In this document: positions 46,395 to 55,515 of the stretch, one piece after another | Numbering within the stretch: the stretch's first letter is position 1 | Layout: the number at the start of each line of letters is the position of its first letter | Origin: Listeria kieliensis | GTDB taxonomy: Bacteria > Bacillota > Bacilli > Lactobacillales > Listeriaceae | Reading direction: 5' to 3' | Length of the DNA stretch: 64,000 bases | Assembly (NCBI RefSeq): GCF_003369925.1 | Contig: NZ_LARY01000001.1 | Coordinates: 682,001 to 746,000, forward strand | The notes under the pieces: model-generated | Database searches by the model: none | Told to the model about the DNA's origin: nothing | Seen by the model: the letters and a program-made list of their open reading frames with translations, nothing else | Position numbers and translations under genes: made by a program

Positions 46395-46610
46395 ATGGAT
46401 CAACTAAAGACTAAGAATATCAATGTAGCCAAAATCAGAGAGATCCGCTTGAGTAAAGGGATTACACAAGCATTTGTCGCACGAAAAATGGGATATAAAT
46501 ATACAAGCGGCTATGCCAATGTGGAAAAAGGAAGCGTAAGACTTTCTTATCAAAACGCGGTTATCTTGAGTGAAATTCTAAATTGTGATTTACGTGACTT
46601 TTGTGATTGA
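46395..46610 (+). CDS. Small XRE/Cro-type DNA-binding protein
   Basis: The 71-residue protein is almost only an HTH domain: NVAKIREIRLSKGITQAFVA, RKMGYKYTSGYANVEKGSVR, ending LNCDLRDFCD. It resembles Cro-like repressors. TAGGAGGC precedes the ATG. It is divergent from the XRE pair, so a mutual-repression switch is possible but not shown. Confidence 0.8.
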   Translation: MDQLKTKNINVAKIREIRLSKGITQAFVARKMGYKYTSGYANVEKGSVRLSYQNAVILSEILNCDLRDFCD

Positions 46611-46616
46611 GAAGAG

Positions 46617-46641
46617 GAGCACGGTACAATGTACCGTGCTC
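46617..46641 (+). terminator. hairpin terminator after small XRE gene
   Basis: The perfect 11-bp arms GAGCACGGTAC/GTACCGTGCTC (46617-46627, 46631-46641) have a 3-nt loop. The T-run is weak (TTCTGTT). Confidence 0.6.
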
Positions 46642-46876
46642 TTCTGTTAGGATGAACCCATTTGCTTGCTATTCTGTAAAAATGTTACAAAAAATCGACA
46701 TTTTACCATTCAAAACTACTTTTTTGTGCTTCTGTGATAGAATGGGTTAGCTCACATGGAAGTCGAGATGAAAGAAAAAACTTGTGCAGTATTGAACTTG
46801 ACAAGCTGACACGGTAACTATAGAATGAAGCAATTAGTGGAGTGAGTAATCTTTGGAATAGGGGCGGATTTAAACG

Positions 46877-47815
46877 ATGACCGATCAGGGAAAACACTTT
46901 CCTACCAATATTTTAAATTGGCTAGAGGGAAAACATCAAATTTTAAATCAACAAGAACAAGTGGGGGCTCTTTCTTTTTTGGAAAAACAGTATGAGCTAG
47001 ATCCTTGTGATGTGCTCATTACTAAAGGGCTTGTACGTCTTTATACGGAAATGACTGAGTATGAGCTAGCCAAGCATACGGGGCGATCTTTTTTAACAAT
47101 GAATGGCTATAATAAGGAAATTCTGACTGAACTTGCGCTTGCTTACATGAATACGGATGAAATGGATACTTATTTTTCGCTTGTACGTTATTTTACAGAG
47201 GAAGAAGAAGTATCAGAAGACGTTGGTTCGAGTAAGTCTGATCATAACGTAATTCCATTTCCCAAAAAGTTAGTGACTAGATCACAAAAAGAGAATTGGG
47301 TGAACTTGCCAGTAGCCGAACAACTTGAGTTCTTGCAAAAAATTAGGTTTGAATCGGTCAGTCCTTTTTTGGAAAGTTTTCGTGCAATTTTGGAGGACAA
47401 ATCAGCTTCACCGTTCGTTCAGTCTATTGTGTTTGAATTATTGCAAGAACAGGAAGTGAATCAGCTTTTTAAAGTTTGTAAGCTCGGGATGGAGAGCGAA
47501 TTTAATCCTATTGATGTTTCTCTTTTAGGGGAGGATGCATTTATCAATGTGATCTTGGATTTGTTGAAAGAACGGCTCGAGAGTGAAAATCCAACACTTC
47601 TTGAGCAATTACTCCAAACTGTCCAACATCACGCATTTATGCTGTACCCTTTTACGTTTCAACCAAGAGAAGCAAGCCTTTGGAAAGATGCCTATTTACT
47701 TTTTGCAAGCGAGCTTTATGGAGCTTTTTTGGAGATCGAACCAACACCAGAACTTGAAGAAGCTCTTTCATTTATTCAAAATTTAGAGGAACATCAACAA
47801 AATTATTTGCTCTAA
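46877..47815 (+). CDS. YsoA-like TPR protein
   Basis: The 312-residue cytosolic, acidic, helical protein has TPR-like N-terminal repeats (ALSFLEKQYELDPCDVLITK, ELAKHTGRSFLTMNGYNKEI). The middle and C-terminal parts are helical. A gene of this kind (ysoA) lies directly upstream of tig in Bacillus and Listeria, as here. The function is unknown. Confidence 0.75.
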   Translation: MTDQGKHFPTNILNWLEGKHQILNQQEQVGALSFLEKQYELDPCDVLITKGLVRLYTEMTEYELAKHTGRSFLTMNGYNKEILTELALAYMNTDEMDTYFSLVRYFTEEEEVSEDVGSSKSDHNVIPFPKKLVTRSQKENWVNLPVAEQLEFLQKIRFESVSPFLESFRAILEDKSASPFVQSIVFELLQEQEVNQLFKVCKLGMESEFNPIDVSLLGEDAFINVILDLLKERLESENPTLLEQLLQTVQHHAFMLYPFTFQPREASLWKDAYLLFASELYGAFLEIEPTPELEEALSFIQNLEEHQQNYLL

Positions 47816-47929
47816 ATCGGCTTTCCTGTTTTCATCATGTGGGTTTTATGTTAAAATATACGGGTATGGCTGAAACTTGTCATGAACTTATTTACATTTA
47901 ATTAAATAGATGATGGAGGGAATAGAACC

Positions 47930-49213
47930 ATGTCAGTAAAATGGGAAAAAAAAGAAGGCAATGTAGGAACCCTTTCTTTTGAAATTAATCAAGAAGAAAT
48001 TAAAACAGGTCTTGACCGAGCTTTCCAAAAAGTTCGTAAAAATTTAAATGTACCTGGATTCCGTAAAGGAAAAGTGCCACGTCAAATTTTTAATCAACGT
48101 TTTGGCGAAGAAGCACTTTATCAAGATGCACTTGATATCATTCTTCCAGAGGTATACACACGAGCTGTAGAAGAAGCAGGAATCGACCCAGTTGATACAC
48201 CACAAGTAAATGTGGAATCAATGGAAAAAGGCGAAAACTGGAAGTTAACAGCTGAAGTGACTGTAAAACCTGAAGTGAAACTTGGCGATTACAAGGGACT
48301 AGAAGTTACGAAACAAGACGCTGAGCTTAAAGACGAAGAAGTAGAAGAAGAGCTTAAAAATCTAACGGAGCGCCAAGCTGACCTTGTCGTAAAAGAAGAT
48401 GAACCAGCTGCAAATGGTGATACTGTAGTGATTGATTTTGAAGGATTTAAAGACGGGGAACCATTTGAAGGCGGACAAGCTGACAACTATTCTCTTGAAC
48501 TTGGATCTGGTCAATTTATTCCTGGCTTTGAAGAACAATTAGTTGGTACAAAAGCTGGTGAAGAAAAAGAAGTAGCGATCACTTTCCCTGAAGAATATCA
48601 TGCGGAAGATCTAGCTGGACAACCAGCTACTTTCAAAGTGAAAGTTCATGAAATCAAAACAAAAGAAGTTCCAGAACTGGATGATGAACTTGCAAAAGAC
48701 ATTGATTCCGAAGTGGAAACAGTAGCAGAACTTAAAGAAAAAACAACAAAACGCTTAAAAGAAGCAAAAGAAGATGCTGCTAGTCAAGCTAAACAAGATG
48801 AAGTGATTGAAAAAGCAGTAGCAAATGCAGAGGTGGATATTCCACATGCAATGATCCATCACGAAGCAGATCACTTGATGAGTCATTTTGCTCAAGACTT
48901 GCAAGCTCAAGGTTTGACACCAGAACTTTACTATCAATTTACGGGACAAACTGAAGAAAAAATGCACGAACAAATGGAAAAAGACGCTGAAAAACGCGTG
49001 AAAATGAATTTAGTTCTTGAAGCGATTGCTGATGCTGAAAACATCGAACCAGCAGAAGCTGAAATCGATGAAGAAGTAAGCTCGCTTGCAGAAAAATACG
49101 GAATGGAAAAAGAAGCAGTTCGTCAAGCACTTGGTGATTTGAGTGAACTTAAAGCAGATCTTAAAATCCGTAAAGCGATTGATCTTTTAGTAGACAGTGC
49201 TGTCGAAAAATAA
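47930..49213 (+). CDS. tig: Trigger factor
   Basis: The 427-residue ribosome-associated chaperone and prolyl isomerase has an N-terminal ribosome-binding domain with [20 protein letters not shown]. The FKBP domain follows at about 150-245 ([35 protein letters not shown]), then the long helical C-terminal arms. GGAGGG precedes the ATG. It is followed by clpX, linking nascent-chain folding and proteolysis in the usual order. Confidence 0.96.
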   Translation: MSVKWEKKEGNVGTLSFEINQEEIKTGLDRAFQKVRKNLNVPGFRKGKVPRQIFNQRFGEEALYQDALDIILPEVYTRAVEEAGIDPVDTPQVNVESMEKGENWKLTAEVTVKPEVKLGDYKGLEVTKQDAELKDEEVEEELKNLTERQADLVVKEDEPAANGDTVVIDFEGFKDGEPFEGGQADNYSLELGSGQFIPGFEEQLVGTKAGEEKEVAITFPEEYHAEDLAGQPATFKVKVHEIKTKEVPELDDELAKDIDSEVETVAELKEKTTKRLKEAKEDAASQAKQDEVIEKAVANAEVDIPHAMIHHEADHLMSHFAQDLQAQGLTPELYYQFTGQTEEKMHEQMEKDAEKRVKMNLVLEAIADAENIEPAEAEIDEEVSSLAEKYGMEKEAVRQALGDLSELKADLKIRKAIDLLVDSAVEK

Positions 49214-49238
49214 AAGAACACATCGTTTTTTGTAAAAG

Positions 49239-49272
49239 AAGGACACGAGAATGCTCTCATGTCCTTTCTTTT
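49239..49272 (+). terminator. terminator after tig
   Basis: GGACACGAGA and TCTCATGTCC pair with one mismatch and are followed by a T-rich run. Confidence 0.7.
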
Positions 49273-49369
49273 TTATAAATCAGATGAGTAGTATTTTTTG
49301 AGTGGTGGTGCTATCATTAGTATCACAAGGAATTGAAAAACCTCGATTCCATTGATATGAAGGGGTGAA

Positions 49370-50635
49370 ATGAATTTGTTCAAATTTAATGATGAAAAAG
49401 GTCAACTTAAGTGCTCCTTTTGTGGAAAAACTCAAGACCAAGTTAGAAAACTTGTTGCTGGCCCAGGCGTATATATTTGTGATGAATGCATCGAACTTTG
49501 CAACGAGATCATTGAAGAAGAACTGAATGTATCGGAAGCGGTCGATTTTGGCGATGTTCCAAAGCCACATGAAATCCGTTCGATTTTAAGTGATTATGTC
49601 ATTGGTCAGGAGCGTGCGAAAAAAGCACTTTCTGTTGCTGTATATAACCATTATAAACGTATTAATTCCAACGAATCAGCAGAAGATGATGTAGAGCTCT
49701 CAAAGAGTAACATTTGTATTATCGGTCCAACAGGAAGCGGGAAAACACTTCTTGCGCAGACTCTTGCACGCATTCTTAATGTTCCGTTTGCGATCGCTGA
49801 TGCTACTTCACTTACTGAAGCAGGATATGTCGGAGAAGATGTTGAAAATATCTTGCTTAAGTTGATTCAGGCTGCGGATTTTGATGTAGAAAAAGCTGAA
49901 AAGGGCATTATTTACATTGATGAAATTGATAAGGTGGCCCGTAAATCTGAAAACCCTTCGATTACTCGGGATGTTTCAGGAGAAGGGGTTCAACAAGCCT
50001 TGCTTAAAATTCTAGAAGGCACTGTTGCAAGTGTTCCGCCGCAAGGGGGCAGAAAACATCCACATCAAGAATTTATTCAAATTGATACAAGCAACATTTT
50101 ATTTATTGTTGGTGGCGCTTTTGATGGAATCGAACAAATCGTCAAAAATCGAATGGGAGAAAAAGTAATCGGATTTGGTGCTGAAAACGAAGTGCTTGAT
50201 GAAGATGAAACTTATTTGTCTAAAGTGGTACCGGAAGATTTGCTTAAATTTGGTTTAATTCCTGAATTTATCGGTCGCTTGCCGGTTATTGCAACGCTTG
50301 AACAACTTGATGAAGAAACACTGGTTTCTATCCTGACACAACCTAAAAATGCGCTTGTTAAGCAATATCAAAAAATGTTAGAACTTGATGATGTTGAACT
50401 TGAATTCACGGATGATGCACTTCTTGAAATCGCAAAAGAAGCAATTCACCGAAAAACAGGTGCGCGTGGTCTTCGTTCGATCATTGAACGCATTATGCTT
50501 GATGTGATGTTTGAAATTCCATCTCGAGATGATATCGCTAAGTGTATCATTACGAAAGAAGCCGTTACGGGAGAGGAATATCCACAGATGCAGTTAGACG
50601 ACGGATCTGTAATCCCGACGAAAACTTCAGCATGA
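49370..50635 (+). CDS. clpX: ATP-dependent protease ATPase subunit ClpX
   Basis: The 421-residue AAA+ unfoldase works with ClpP. The N-terminal C4 zinc domain (LKCSFCGKT...[10 protein letters not shown]) dimerises and binds adaptors. Walker A is GPTGSGKT, Walker [11 protein letters not shown], and the pore loop lies in the EAGYVGEDV region. IGF loop and sensor 2 (GARGLRSI) are also present. The start could be ATG 49370 or TTG 49376 (MFKFND); AGGGGTGA lies upstream of both. Confidence 0.95.
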   Translation: MNLFKFNDEKGQLKCSFCGKTQDQVRKLVAGPGVYICDECIELCNEIIEEELNVSEAVDFGDVPKPHEIRSILSDYVIGQERAKKALSVAVYNHYKRINSNESAEDDVELSKSNICIIGPTGSGKTLLAQTLARILNVPFAIADATSLTEAGYVGEDVENILLKLIQAADFDVEKAEKGIIYIDEIDKVARKSENPSITRDVSGEGVQQALLKILEGTVASVPPQGGRKHPHQEFIQIDTSNILFIVGGAFDGIEQIVKNRMGEKVIGFGAENEVLDEDETYLSKVVPEDLLKFGLIPEFIGRLPVIATLEQLDEETLVSILTQPKNALVKQYQKMLELDDVELEFTDDALLEIAKEAIHRKTGARGLRSIIERIMLDVMFEIPSRDDIAKCIITKEAVTGEEYPQMQLDDGSVIPTKTSA

Positions 50636-50637
50636 GG

Positions 50638-50672
50638 AAAAGCCAGCATCTTTTTAAGGTGTTGGCTTTTTT
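50638..50672 (+). terminator. terminator after clpX
   Basis: The 13-nt arms 50638-50650 and 50658-50670 (two wobbles) are followed by TT. Confidence 0.75.
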
Positions 50673-50690
50673 ACCTTTCAAAGCATTTCT

Positions 50691-50718
50691 TTGATTCGCT
50701 AATTTTTCGTGCTATACT
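50691..50718 (+). promoter_or_regulatory. promoter of first sip gene
   Basis: TTGATT (50691-50696), 16 nt, TATACT (50713-50718), 32 nt before the start codon. Confidence 0.6.
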
Positions 50719-50750
50719 TTAATAAATTTATTTAGAGAGGAATTGAAGAG

Positions 50751-51308
50751 ATGAAAAAAGAACAAGGAAAAGGTACTTTTTTTTCGTCTATCTTCGGTTG
50801 GCTGAAAGTCATTTTGATCGCTTTAGTTGTAGCTTTTGCGATTCGCTATTTTTTGATTTCACCGGTAACGGTTTACGGGGATTCCATGGATCCAACGCTT
50901 CATGATGGTGAACACTTATTTATTAATAAACTTTCAACGCCGAAAAGGTTTGACATCATTGTATTCCCTGCACCCGATGAAAAAGGAGCGGAGTACATTA
51001 AGCGAGTAATTGGACTTCCTGGAGATACAGTAGAGTATAAAAAAGATGTACTATACATTAATGGTAAAAAATATGATGAACCGTATTTAGATGGTGAAAA
51101 AGAAAAAATTGCAAATGGTTATTTAACAAATAATTTTAAGCTTGAGGATTTGCCTGCAGTAAAAAATGCGAAAGTCGTACCGAAAAATCATTTATTTGTT
51201 TTGGGAGATAATCGGCGAATTAGTAAAGACAGCCGTTATATTGGATTTATTAGTGAAGATGATGTAATTGGTAAAGTCATTTCATTTGGAAGTTCACTGA
51301 AGCGGTGA
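50751..51308 (+). CDS. sipX: Type I signal peptidase (SipX position)
   Basis: The 185-residue membrane-anchored serine protease has a single N-terminal helix (WLKVILIALVVAFAIRYFL). The catalytic Ser lies in VYGDSMDPTLHDG and the catalytic Lys in EYIKRVIGLPGD; the box FVLGDNRRISKDSR is present. It removes signal peptides from secreted proteins outside the membrane. It is the first of three consecutive sip genes, as in Listeria monocytogenes. Confidence 0.9.
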   Translation: MKKEQGKGTFFSSIFGWLKVILIALVVAFAIRYFLISPVTVYGDSMDPTLHDGEHLFINKLSTPKRFDIIVFPAPDEKGAEYIKRVIGLPGDTVEYKKDVLYINGKKYDEPYLDGEKEKIANGYLTNNFKLEDLPAVKNAKVVPKNHLFVLGDNRRISKDSRYIGFISEDDVIGKVISFGSSLKR

Positions 51309-51413
51309 GGGTTAGAAATAGACTTGTTTTCTTTACAATCAAAATGATTAATGGGATAATGAGAGAAAATATCTGACTAAAGGCAGGCTTATTTGAGAGG
51401 AAGTAGAAATTTT

Positions 51414-51965
51414 ATGACAGAAGAAGTAAAGAAAAAATCTGTTTGGAGACAGATACTTAGTTGGGTCCTTGTTATTTTGGTGGCCATTGGGATCGCTATG
51501 CTTGTACGCACTTTTGTGTTTGCTCCAGTAAAAGTTGATGGTATGTCAATGTACCCCACCTATGAAGATGGTAATCGGATTTTTATTGAAAAAATAACGA
51601 AACCAAATCGGTTTGATAAAATCGTGTTTGACGCCCCGGTATCAACAGGTGATGAAGGAAAATATTTCATCAAACGTGTAATCGGAGTCCCAGGGGATAA
51701 AATTGAATTTAAGAACGGCGAGCTTTATGTGAATGGCAAAAAGAATAATGAGTCTTACTTGGCTGATGGTATGAAGACTTACCGTGAACCAGGAGACGGT
51801 GATGGAGACTTTACACTAAAGGATATTACAGGATCTACAACAGTTCCTGAGGGTAAACTTTTTGTACTTGGAGATAACCGTGAAGGAAGCATGGACAGTC
51901 GAATATTTGGTTTTATTAATGCATCCGCTGTGGATGGTGTTGTCATGAACTTTGGTAAGAAATAA
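51414..51965 (+). CDS. sipY: Type I signal peptidase (SipY position)
   Basis: The 183-residue protein has an N-terminal helix (ILSWVLVILVAIGIAMLV), Ser in VDGMSMYPTYEDG, Lys in YFIKRVIGVPGDK and box LFVLGDNREGSMDSR. ATG 51414 follows GAGAGGAAG and is preferred to the in-frame ATG/TTG further up. It differs from its neighbours mainly in the loop between the Lys and the GDN box, which may tune substrate choice. Confidence 0.9.
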   Translation: MTEEVKKKSVWRQILSWVLVILVAIGIAMLVRTFVFAPVKVDGMSMYPTYEDGNRIFIEKITKPNRFDKIVFDAPVSTGDEGKYFIKRVIGVPGDKIEFKNGELYVNGKKNNESYLADGMKTYREPGDGDGDFTLKDITGSTTVPEGKLFVLGDNREGSMDSRIFGFINASAVDGVVMNFGKK

Positions 51966-51975
51966 AATGAAAAGT

Positions 51976-52005
51976 AAAATCCGTGAAGCTACTTCACGGA
52001 TTTTT
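51976..52005 (+). terminator. terminator between sipY and sipZ
   Basis: The perfect 13-bp arms 51976-51988 and 51992-52004 have a 3-nt loop. sipZ has its own TATAAT near 52032. Confidence 0.85.
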
Positions 52006-52078
52006 GGCTATTCAGCGAGCTTTTTTTCGTTTATAATACGGATAAAGGCTCAAAAGTTTGATTGAGGCGGTGCAGAAC

Positions 52079-52618
52079 GTGAAAGAGAAAAATTTGAAAA
52101 TGCTTTGGGCGTGGATTTGGGCGCTTGTCGTGGCCGTGATCTTGGCGCTAATTATCCGCTTCTATTTATTCGTTCCAATCATGGTAGATGGTGTTTCTAT
52201 GATGCCAACCTTACGTGATGGAGATCGAGTGATTATCAATCGCTTCGATAAAATTGAACGGTTTGATGTGATTGTCTTTCGAGAAGGGAAGACAGATTAT
52301 ATTAAACGTGTGATTGGACTTCCTGGTGATGAAATTGAATATAGATCTGATGTGCTCTATGTGAATGGGAAAAGATATGAAGAACCTTATTTAGATACGT
52401 ATCGAAAGAAAATGAAAGAAGGTTATTTGACAGAAAACTATAGCACAAAAGAAATGCTGAAAGATGGTAAAGTTCCAAAAGATACTTATTTTGTCTTAGG
52501 GGATAACAGGCGGGCTAGTCGTGATAGTCGCATTGTTGGTCCGATTTCAAAAAATAAAGTGCTTGGAACAGCACCGCTTAGTTATTGGCCAATTGATAAT
52601 GCCAAAATTATAAAGTAG
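52079..52618 (+). CDS. sipZ: Type I signal peptidase (SipZ position)
   Basis: The 179-residue protein has helix MLWAWIWALVVAVILALIIR, Ser in VDGVSMMPTLRDG, Lys in DYIKRVIGLPGDE and box YFVLGDNRRASRDSR. GTG 52079 lies 8 nt after GAGGCGG. In L. monocytogenes SipZ is the major signal peptidase; the same may hold here by position. The next gene follows at 12 nt, so it is co-transcribed with rbgA. Confidence 0.9.
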   Translation: MKEKNLKMLWAWIWALVVAVILALIIRFYLFVPIMVDGVSMMPTLRDGDRVIINRFDKIERFDVIVFREGKTDYIKRVIGLPGDEIEYRSDVLYVNGKRYEEPYLDTYRKKMKEGYLTENYSTKEMLKDGKVPKDTYFVLGDNRRASRDSRIVGPISKNKVLGTAPLSYWPIDNAKIIK

Positions 52619-52630
52619 GAGTATAAACAG

Positions 52631-53512
52631 ATGACAATTCAATGGTTTCCTGGTCATATGGCGAAAGCTCGCCGTGAAGTGACGGAAAAATTAAAATTAG
52701 TAGATGTGATTTTTGAACTGGTCGATGCGCGCATTCCCGTTTCGTCGTCCAATCCTATGCTTGAAGAAATTATTCATCAGAAAAAAAGAGTGATTATCTT
52801 GAATAAAGCGGATATGGCGGATGAAAAGACAATGCAAGCTTGGATTCGACATTTTAAGGAAAAAGGGCTCATGGCTGTTGCGGTGAACGCGCAGCAAGGG
52901 AAAAATATGCACGCGATTGAAAAAGCAGCTGAGGCACTTATGGCTGAAAAATTTGCACGCCTAAGAGAACGTGGGATGAGACCACGTGCGATTCGAGCAA
53001 TGATTTTAGGGATTCCAAATGTGGGGAAATCCACGCTCATTAACCGGCTTGCTAAGAAAAATATTGCTAAAACAGGAAATAAACCGGGGGTAACGAAAGC
53101 CCAACAATGGATAAAAGTGGGGAAAGCGCTTGAGCTACTTGATACACCTGGTATTCTTTGGCCAAAGTTTGAAGACCAGGAAGTAGGTTATAAACTCGCT
53201 TTAACGGGCGCTATAAAAGATGACTTGCTGAATATGGAAGATATTGCGGTTTTTGGGTTAACGTTTGTTCATACCCACTATCCAAGTCAATTTCACAAAT
53301 GGCATCAAGTGGAGTCGGAAAATGAAACAGGAATTGAATGGTTGAAAGAAATTGCGGAAAGAAAAGGATTCTTGGACAGATATGGTGATGCTGATTACGG
53401 ACGTGCTGCAGAATTTGTTGTACGTGAAATTCGTACACAAAAATTAGGAAGACTCTCCTTTGATTTTCCAGAAAAAGAGGACTCGGAAGATGCAAAAACT
53501 ATCGATAGCTGA
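52631..53512 (+). CDS. rbgA: Ribosome biogenesis GTPase RbgA (YlqF)
   Basis: The 293-residue circularly permuted GTPase has G4 (ILNKADM), then G1 ([14 protein letters not shown]) and G3 (LDTPGI) in the permuted order. The N-terminus [14 protein letters not shown] and a C-terminal ANTAR-like helical domain are typical. It is needed for late 50S subunit assembly in Bacillus. The end of the gene overlaps rnhB by 23 nt. Confidence 0.94.
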   Translation: MTIQWFPGHMAKARREVTEKLKLVDVIFELVDARIPVSSSNPMLEEIIHQKKRVIILNKADMADEKTMQAWIRHFKEKGLMAVAVNAQQGKNMHAIEKAAEALMAEKFARLRERGMRPRAIRAMILGIPNVGKSTLINRLAKKNIAKTGNKPGVTKAQQWIKVGKALELLDTPGILWPKFEDQEVGYKLALTGAIKDDLLNMEDIAVFGLTFVHTHYPSQFHKWHQVESENETGIEWLKEIAERKGFLDRYGDADYGRAAEFVVREIRTQKLGRLSFDFPEKEDSEDAKTIDS

Positions 53513-54254
53513 CGTGAAAAGCTTGCTCGAGAAGGTACAGACTGAGGACGAATTGCTCTTATTTCGAGAGGATTCCAGAAAAGGCGTAGCTAAACTAGTT
53601 GTTGCTACTGAAAAACGTTTAGAAAAGCAAAAGAAACTACAGGAACAATTTGAAGAAATGAAAGCCTATGAGTTGTTTTACCGGGAGCAAGGCTATCTAC
53701 AAATTGCAGGGGTAGACGAAGTGGGGAGAGGTCCGCTTGCTGGTCCAGTTGTGGCTGCAGCTGTGATTTTAAAAGAAGACTTCGAGTTACTTGGAATGAA
53801 TGATTCCAAACAGCTTAGTGAAGCAAAACGTCTTTTTTATAGTGAAGAGATTAAAAAACAAGCTGTTTCTTATGGAATTGGGGTAGTTTCACACGAAGTG
53901 ATTGATGAGATTAACATTTATGAAGCGACCAAATGCGCGATGAAAGAGGCTTTGGATCAACTTTCTGTTATACCTGATTATACGCTAATTGATGCGATGC
54001 CACTTGGTCACTTTGAAAATGAATGTTCAATCATTAAAGGGGATGCGAAAAGTATTTCGATTGCAGCGGCTTCCATCTTAGCTAAAGTAGAACGAGACCG
54101 AATGATGTGTGAATTTGCAGAGCTCTATCCGGGCTATGATTTTCAAAATAACATGGGGTATGGGACGAAAAAGCATCTTGAAGGCTTAGAGAAACTTGGG
54201 CCATGCCCGATTCACCGAGTGAGCTTTGCTCCTGTAAAATCGTTTTTTGTTTGA
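53490..54254 (+). CDS. rnhB: Ribonuclease HII
   Basis: The 254-residue enzyme removes ribonucleotides from DNA and RNA in RNA-DNA hybrids. The N-terminal 70 residues are helical, then the catalytic core [20 protein letters not shown] (D, E), [12 protein letters not shown] and TLIDAMPLG give the metal ligands, and [20 protein letters not shown] the substrate region. ATG 53490 follows AAGAGG inside rbgA, implying coupled translation. Confidence 0.94.
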   Translation: MQKLSIADVKSLLEKVQTEDELLLFREDSRKGVAKLVVATEKRLEKQKKLQEQFEEMKAYELFYREQGYLQIAGVDEVGRGPLAGPVVAAAVILKEDFELLGMNDSKQLSEAKRLFYSEEIKKQAVSYGIGVVSHEVIDEINIYEATKCAMKEALDQLSVIPDYTLIDAMPLGHFENECSIIKGDAKSISIAAASILAKVERDRMMCEFAELYPGYDFQNNMGYGTKKHLEGLEKLGPCPIHRVSFAPVKSFFV

Positions 54255-54294
54255 ATGCTTGGTTTAGAAAACTGAATGAAAGTTCGATAAAAAG

Positions 54295-54319
54295 CTGTTC
54301 GCTTGCGAACAGTTTTTTT
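54295..54319 (+). terminator. terminator after rnhB
   Basis: The 8-bp arms CTGTTCGC/GCGAACAG have a 2-nt loop and are followed by seven T. Confidence 0.85.
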
Positions 54320-54399
54320 GCTTATGTGAAAAAGAGATTTTACGGATTTTACCTAAGTGATAACTTTCAGTAAGATGACTAAAAGGAGGTTGTTGATAG

Positions 54400-55230
54400 A
54401 TGAATTTTAAAATGAATCACTCAGAATGGTATGAGCTTGTTGCACTGTCGGCAAGAAGACGTGCTGAGCTATTCGCTCAATTTCGTAATCAACATACAGA
54501 TAAAAAAGTTTTGAAATTTTTATCTAATGAAGAGCGGAAAAAGATCAAAAGTAAGGCTCTGAGTTTTCAAACATTTTTTGAGGAAGGAGGGAAAATGATT
54601 TTTTATGATGAAGATAGCTATCCTTGTTTGCTACGTGAGATTGCTTTTCCACCTCCATTTCTGTTTGCCAAAGGTAACTTCTCGTTGCTAGAAAAGGACT
54701 TAATTACGGTGGTTGGAACACATCAAATGCGCCCATATGGAAAAGCAATAGCTCGTTTTTTTACAAGTGGCTTAGTAAAATCAAAGTTTGGAGTGTTAAC
54801 TGGTACTTTGAATGGAACGGAAGAAACGGTTTTAAGAACGTCAGTTGGACTTGGTGGCGACATTGTATGCTTATTAGCGTCAGGCCATCACTCTATATTC
54901 CCGAAAAATAACCGAAGTTTGCTTGATCAAGTTGAACAAGTGGGAGTAACGATAACTGAATATGCACCTAATATAGCGTTTGATACCAGGTTTTTAGAGG
55001 AACGAAGCAGGCTATTAAGTGGGCTTTCAAGGGGAATCCTACTTACAGAAGAAAAATTGCGAGGTGGGGCACTTCTTACTGCTCAGTATGCAGTTGAACA
55101 AAATCGTGAGGTCTTTGCAGTTCCTGGAAATATTTTTTCTGATGGATCTGCTGGTGCTCATGCACTCATTATGGAAGGGGCGAGGCTTGTGACAAACCCT
55201 CAAGAGGTTGTTGAAAGTTTCTTATTTTGA
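54400..55230 (+). CDS. dprA: DNA processing protein DprA
   Basis: The 276-residue protein has the Rossmann-like DprA fold. It binds ssDNA and loads RecA during natural transformation in competent Gram-positives. LITVVGTHQMRPYGK is close to the family VGSR..s.YG motif, and GGALLTAQYAVEQNREVFAVPG is the conserved C-terminal core. AAAAGGAGG precedes the ATG. The VGTHQ in place of VGSR/VGTR is a minor variation. Whether this organism is transformable is not known. Confidence 0.88.
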   Translation: MNFKMNHSEWYELVALSARRRAELFAQFRNQHTDKKVLKFLSNEERKKIKSKALSFQTFFEEGGKMIFYDEDSYPCLLREIAFPPPFLFAKGNFSLLEKDLITVVGTHQMRPYGKAIARFFTSGLVKSKFGVLTGTLNGTEETVLRTSVGLGGDIVCLLASGHHSIFPKNNRSLLDQVEQVGVTITEYAPNIAFDTRFLEERSRLLSGLSRGILLTEEKLRGGALLTAQYAVEQNREVFAVPGNIFSDGSAGAHALIMEGARLVTNPQEVVESFLF

Positions 55231-55363
55231 CTCAAAGGATTAAATTTTCATGAGAAACAGGGGATTTAGCTTGCATTTCTAAAATTTTTGAGATAAGTTT
55301 GCTAGAGGACGGCAGAAACCTTCCATATTAAGTGCGTAAAATTTAGTTGGAGAAATATATGGA

Positions 55364-55392
55364 TTGACAAACTTTTTTTTACGGGCTATGAT
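55364..55392 (+). promoter_or_regulatory. promoter of topA
   Basis: TTGACA (55364-55369), 17 nt, TATGAT (55387-55392), then a leader of about 115 nt with no further structure recognised. Confidence 0.8.
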
Positions 55393-55515
55393 TGACTACT
55401 GAATCAAGTTGTTCGAACACTTTGGATAATTTGAACAGTACAACGAGGCAAAAAATAAAAGCTTGATCATTTATTTAGCCCGTTTATTTGACCCAATTAG
55501 GGAGGAAATGAATAC

